A DNA stretch of 64,000 nucleotides, from assembly GCA_951812645.1 (NCBI GenBank), contig CATOSM010000001.1, positions 351,560 to 415,559 on the forward strand, written 5' to 3'. The notes beneath the pieces were generated by a model. The model was not told where the DNA came from and did not search any database. It saw nothing but the letters and a program-made list of their open reading frames with translations. Shown here in pieces: positions 61,736 to 64,000 of the stretch. This stretch comes from an uncultured Candidatus Nitrosopumilus sp. Lineage in GTDB: Archaea; Thermoproteota; Nitrososphaeria; Nitrososphaerales; Nitrosopumilaceae. Every line of letters starts with the position of its first letter. Within the stretch, counting starts at the first letter, position 1. A program made the translations under genes and the position numbers.

Positions 61736-61990
61736 TGTCCATAAACCACCTTGACTGTAAACTCTTCTTGAAAATCAAAAAAATCTGTTTTTTCTAAATT
61801 AACTGATCCCCACCTGTATTGACAGTTGCTGCAGTATCTTTTTGGACTATTGGATTTCACAGTAAAACCTCCAGAAAAAATTTCTTGCTGCAGCTAGTCT
61901 CAAATATTCTTCGTCGTCTACAGGATACCCATACGTAATTTCAGAAGTATCTGCACTATCACATCTAGGACAAGGTTCTAAATCAATCAT
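61732..61990 (-). pseudogene. Zinc-ribbon gene of the operon, frameshifted
   Basis: From ATG 61990 the frame reads MIDLEPCPRCDSADTSEITY and on to LRLAAARNF. It shifts at a run of six T near 61880 into GGFTVKSNSPKRYCSNCQYR, ending VKVVYGQ with a TGA that overlaps the next ATG. Joined, it is an ~85-residue zinc ribbon with CPRC and CSNC. The preserved ATGA overlaps on both sides suggest it was recently functional, or that the indel is a sequencing error. Confidence 0.6.
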
Positions 61991-62154
61991 TTTTTCATTC
62001 CTTCTATGTGTTCAAGCTCAATACGTCCTTCTGCAATACGTCCTTCAAAAACTTTAACCATTCCTTTATGATACTGAAGGGAGATTTCTGCACGTCTCAA
62101 ATCTTCTTGGCATGTTTTTGCAAAAAACTTTGAAAGAATTCTTGCTAACTTCAA
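61987..62154 (-). CDS. Small helical protein of the operon
   Basis: 55 residues from TTG 62154, with GGAG just upstream. Amphipathic and basic: LARILSKFFAKTCQEDLRRA, then FEGRIAEGRIELEHIEGMKK. ATGA-type overlap with the next gene. No family recognised. Confidence 0.5.
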   Translation of the reverse strand: MKLARILSKFFAKTCQEDLRRAEISLQYHKGMVKVFEGRIAEGRIELEHIEGMKK

Positions 62155-62231
62155 TTTATTTCTCCATAAATCATTGGTTCATCATCATCTTCGAACTCTC
62201 TAATTATCCTGGGATACATTGTTGATTTCAT
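62151..62231 (-). CDS. Tiny acidic protein of the operon
   Basis: 26 residues (MKSTMYPRIIREFEDDDEPM...). It starts three bases after the PIN gene stop and its TGA overlaps the next start. The position, filling the gap exactly, is the main evidence. Confidence 0.4.
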   Translation of the reverse strand: MKSTMYPRIIREFEDDDEPMIYGEIN

Positions 62232-62233
62232 TT

Positions 62234-62653
62234 TCAAATTCCTCCCACCATGGAAGGATGAAATGCAGCAATTCCAACAAATTGACTTGCTTTGAGAAGC
62301 ATCTTATCATAGGTTACTAGAACAAAATCTTTTGCTTGACACAAACTCAAAATTTTATTGTCTCCATTATGACAAATTTGGAATTGGTTTGTTATTTGTC
62401 GAGCATTTAAAATACCCTTTTGATCGATTTCTGACAATCCAATTTTCTTTCCTAACAGTGAAGAAACGGTTGAAATTACTTTTTCAGGCAAATAACCACG
62501 TACACGATTTACTTCACCCAATACGATATCACAAAGGATAATCTTAACTGATTTGCCTCTAAGACGGGCTTTGAGTCCAGAGGCGACTTTTGGTTTCTCC
62601 ATAATGTCGATTACGACACAAGAGTCAAGTGCTATGTTTTGTATTTGATTCAT
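62234..62653 (-). CDS. PIN-domain ribonuclease, VapC-like
   Basis: 139 residues. The four acidic positions of the PIN active site are visible: Asp10 (ALDSCVVID), Glu47 (VLGEVNR), Asp98 (HNGDNKILSL) and Asp116 (VTYDKML). PIN nucleases cut tRNA, rRNA or other RNAs in a Mg2+-dependent way. No conventional VapB antitoxin precedes it; instead it heads the operon and faces the CARF-type regulator across a 44-65 bp promoter region. Confidence 0.8.
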   Translation of the reverse strand: MNQIQNIALDSCVVIDIMEKPKVASGLKARLRGKSVKIILCDIVLGEVNRVRGYLPEKVISTVSSLLGKKIGLSEIDQKGILNARQITNQFQICHNGDNKILSLCQAKDFVLVTYDKMLLKASQFVGIAAFHPSMVGGI

Positions 62654-62676
62654 GAATAAACTTAGGCTAAAAAACT

Positions 62677-62701
62677 ATTATATGGCATGTACATAGTATG
62701 C
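62677..62701 (+). promoter_or_regulatory. TATA box with adjacent palindromic operator
   Basis: ATTATAT (62677-62683) is followed at once by GCATGTACATAGTATGC (62685-62701), an interrupted palindrome (GCAT-N9-ATGC). It lies between the divergent PIN operon and the CARF-type regulator, where an autoregulator would bind. Evidence is position and symmetry only. Confidence 0.45.
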
Positions 62702-62718
62702 ATACCATAGATACTATT

Positions 62719-63465
62719 ATGGCTAAAATTGCAAAATTACGGGTACAAATTGCCCCCATAGGATATGAGATTGATAGAGTGGTTCTTCCTGCAAAACAAG
62801 AAAAAGCAGACAAAGTATGGATATTAATTCATGAAAATAAAAGTGAAGACAAAGCAGGTCCATTCATTACAAAAATAACAAATCAATTAGAGAAATTAGG
62901 AATCGAAGTTGTTTCTGAATATCACAATAGGCGAGATTTATTCCAAATTATTCGTGCAGTAAAAAACATCATAGAAAAAGAAAATTACAATGATATCTAT
63001 ATCAATTTAGCATCAGGATCAAAAATTCAAGCAATTGGAACAATGATGGCATGCATGATGTTTAATGATAATTCAAACATCCACCCATTTTATGTAGAGG
63101 CAAAAAATTATCAGGGATTTGATGCAAAAAAGCCATTATCTACAGGAATTAAAGAAATTAAAAACGTTCCGCCATATTCTATAAAAATTCCTGAGCAGAA
63201 ATTGATTGATGCTCTGAAAATAATTAAAGAAAAAAACGGGAAAATCACAAAAAAGAGGATGGCAGAAATAGCTGAAAAAAACAATTTAATTTCTGTCAAC
63301 CCAAGAGATGAAAATAATCGTTCAATTGTACGATTTACTAGTCTTGAAAAAAATATCATCAAGCCTTTAGAGAAATGGCAATTTATTGAAATTGAAAAAA
63401 TAGGAAAGAATCGATGGATAAAAATTACTCAAGAAGGACAAAATGCATCCGAATTTTTAATCTAA
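62719..63465 (+). CDS. CARF-type (DUF6293) winged-helix regulator
   Basis: 248 residues from ATG 62719 (MAKIAKLRVQIAPIGYEIDR); an ATG 21 bp upstream is possible but overlaps the operator. The N-terminal ~145 residues fit DUF6293, the CARF-like sensor of HFX_2341-type haloarchaeal regulators: APIGYEIDRVVLPA, DKVWILIHENKSED, and the ligand-loop YINLASGSKIQAIGTMMACM. A linker leads to a C-terminal winged helix (about 165-240, IIKEKNGKITKKRMAEIAEK). CARF domains bind cyclic oligoadenylates in CRISPR type III signalling, but this branch is also found without CRISPR. Probable regulator of the divergent PIN-MBL operon. Confidence 0.78.
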   Translation: MAKIAKLRVQIAPIGYEIDRVVLPAKQEKADKVWILIHENKSEDKAGPFITKITNQLEKLGIEVVSEYHNRRDLFQIIRAVKNIIEKENYNDIYINLASGSKIQAIGTMMACMMFNDNSNIHPFYVEAKNYQGFDAKKPLSTGIKEIKNVPPYSIKIPEQKLIDALKIIKEKNGKITKKRMAEIAEKNNLISVNPRDENNRSIVRFTSLEKNIIKPLEKWQFIEIEKIGKNRWIKITQEGQNASEFLI

Positions 63466-63531
63466 CTAATTTGATAAATACTAAGAATTTATTATCGTAT
63501 TATTGAACCAGAAACAATTAGTATTTTTATT

Positions 63532-63962
63532 TTGGCCATAATTGTAACCATTACACTTGGAATTTTAGTAATTAGGATTAAACAGAAACATGGCCAATAT
63601 ATTCAATTCATGAAAGATAGCATAATACAAGAACGAAGAGACTCGGCAGACCGTTCACGAAATTCTTTGAAGGGGATTTTAGGTGAACGAATGTCTACAC
63701 TTTTACCCAAATTTTACTCAAAATATGAGCCATCTGACGTACGATTTCTTGGAAGCTCTATAGACCATGCCATTTTTAAAAACATGTCAAAATTCAATAA
63801 AAAAACAAAAGATGATGAAAATCCTATCGAGGTAGTGTTATTGGATGTAAAACTGGCAAATCTGCAAAATTAGATGATTTGGAGAAATCTATCAAAAATG
63901 TGATAGCCAATGTAGGGATTTCATTTGATGTGATCAAACCAAATATAGAAAAACCAGATTAA
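63532..63962 (+). pseudogene. Holliday-junction-resolvase-related endonuclease, frameshifted
   Basis: From TTG 63532 (a hydrophobic helix, then IRIKQKHGQYIQFMKDSIIQ) the protein matches the archaeal membrane-anchored Endonuc_Holl type: GILGERMSTLLPKFYSKYEP, SDVRFLGSSIDHAIFKN, VVLLDVK. One missing A after DVK shifts the frame; adding it gives DVKTGKSAKLDDLEKSIKNV and a stop at 63960. D-x-K is the catalytic PD-(D/E)XK pair. Ancestral start codon uncertain, because the open frame extends upstream without ATG. Confidence 0.68.
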
Positions 63963-64000
63963 AATTAAATGCCCAGGATGCAAAAAAACTCTAGAAGAAA

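Overview
The window comes from an AT-rich archaeon of the ammonia-oxidising Nitrososphaeria (Thaumarchaeota), most like Nitrosopumilus. The evidence is an archaeal S10/spc ribosomal operon with S4e and RNase P subunit p29, a 20S proteasome alpha subunit, a CdvB (ESCRT-III-like) gene end, a secreted blue-copper protein, the archaeal purine enzyme PurP, TatA/TatC, DUF371, DUF2299 and several secreted or zinc-ribbon families typical of this lineage. The assignment is inferred from gene content; no 16S gene is present.

Layout. 0-5.8 kb: CdvB end, repeat-containing cupredoxin, small proteins, and a decayed secreted-protein gene split by an IS5-type element (copy 1). 5.9-15.5 kb: psmA, a SPOUT methyltransferase, then a compact ribosomal operon (L3-L4-L23-S19-L22-S3-L29-Rnp1-S17-L14-L24-S4e-L5-S14-S8-L6) that lacks L2 and stops after L6. 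15.5-20.2 kb: tRNA-Asn, small zinc-ribbon, membrane and highly basic proteins, a 1.3 kb decayed stretch with a GC-rich fold, and four copies of a palindromic repeat. 20.4-26.4 kb: a GC-richer secreted beta-helix protein, an IS remnant, an ArsR-like regulator, purC, and an RTX-type pseudogene cut by IS copy 2. 26.4-36.3 kb: purine genes (purF, purL, purQ, purS, purP), tatC/tatA and ubiX. 36.3-49.6 kb: secreted, B12-binding, bifunctional-nuclease, CBS-TrkH and methyltransferase genes among many small lineage-specific ORFs. 49.6-55.9 kb: an accessory zone of pseudogenes, zinc-ribbon membrane proteins, a signal-peptidase-like protein without its serine, IS debris and a phasin-like protein. 56.1-58.8 kb: a tight four-gene cassette (YwgA-like winged helix, membrane protein, PD-(D/E)XK-like nuclease, possible TGT-like enzyme). 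59.7-63.9 kb: a seven-gene overlapping operon running from a PIN nuclease to an MBL-fold RNase J-like protein, divergent from a CARF-type (DUF6293) winged-helix regulator, followed by a frameshifted Holliday-junction-resolvase-related nuclease.

The strongest unexplained signal lies inside the two IS copies. Each has an exact 37-bp direct duplication of transposase sequence flanking an unrelated 36-bp insert. The two duplicated 37-mers are different but exactly adjacent in the transposase, so both events abut one point. This is the geometry left by CRISPR spacer integration (repeat-spacer-repeat), here at non-CRISPR sites. The second candidates are the two accessory cassettes at 56-58.8 kb and 59.7-63.5 kb, which combine nuclease, sensor and membrane components.
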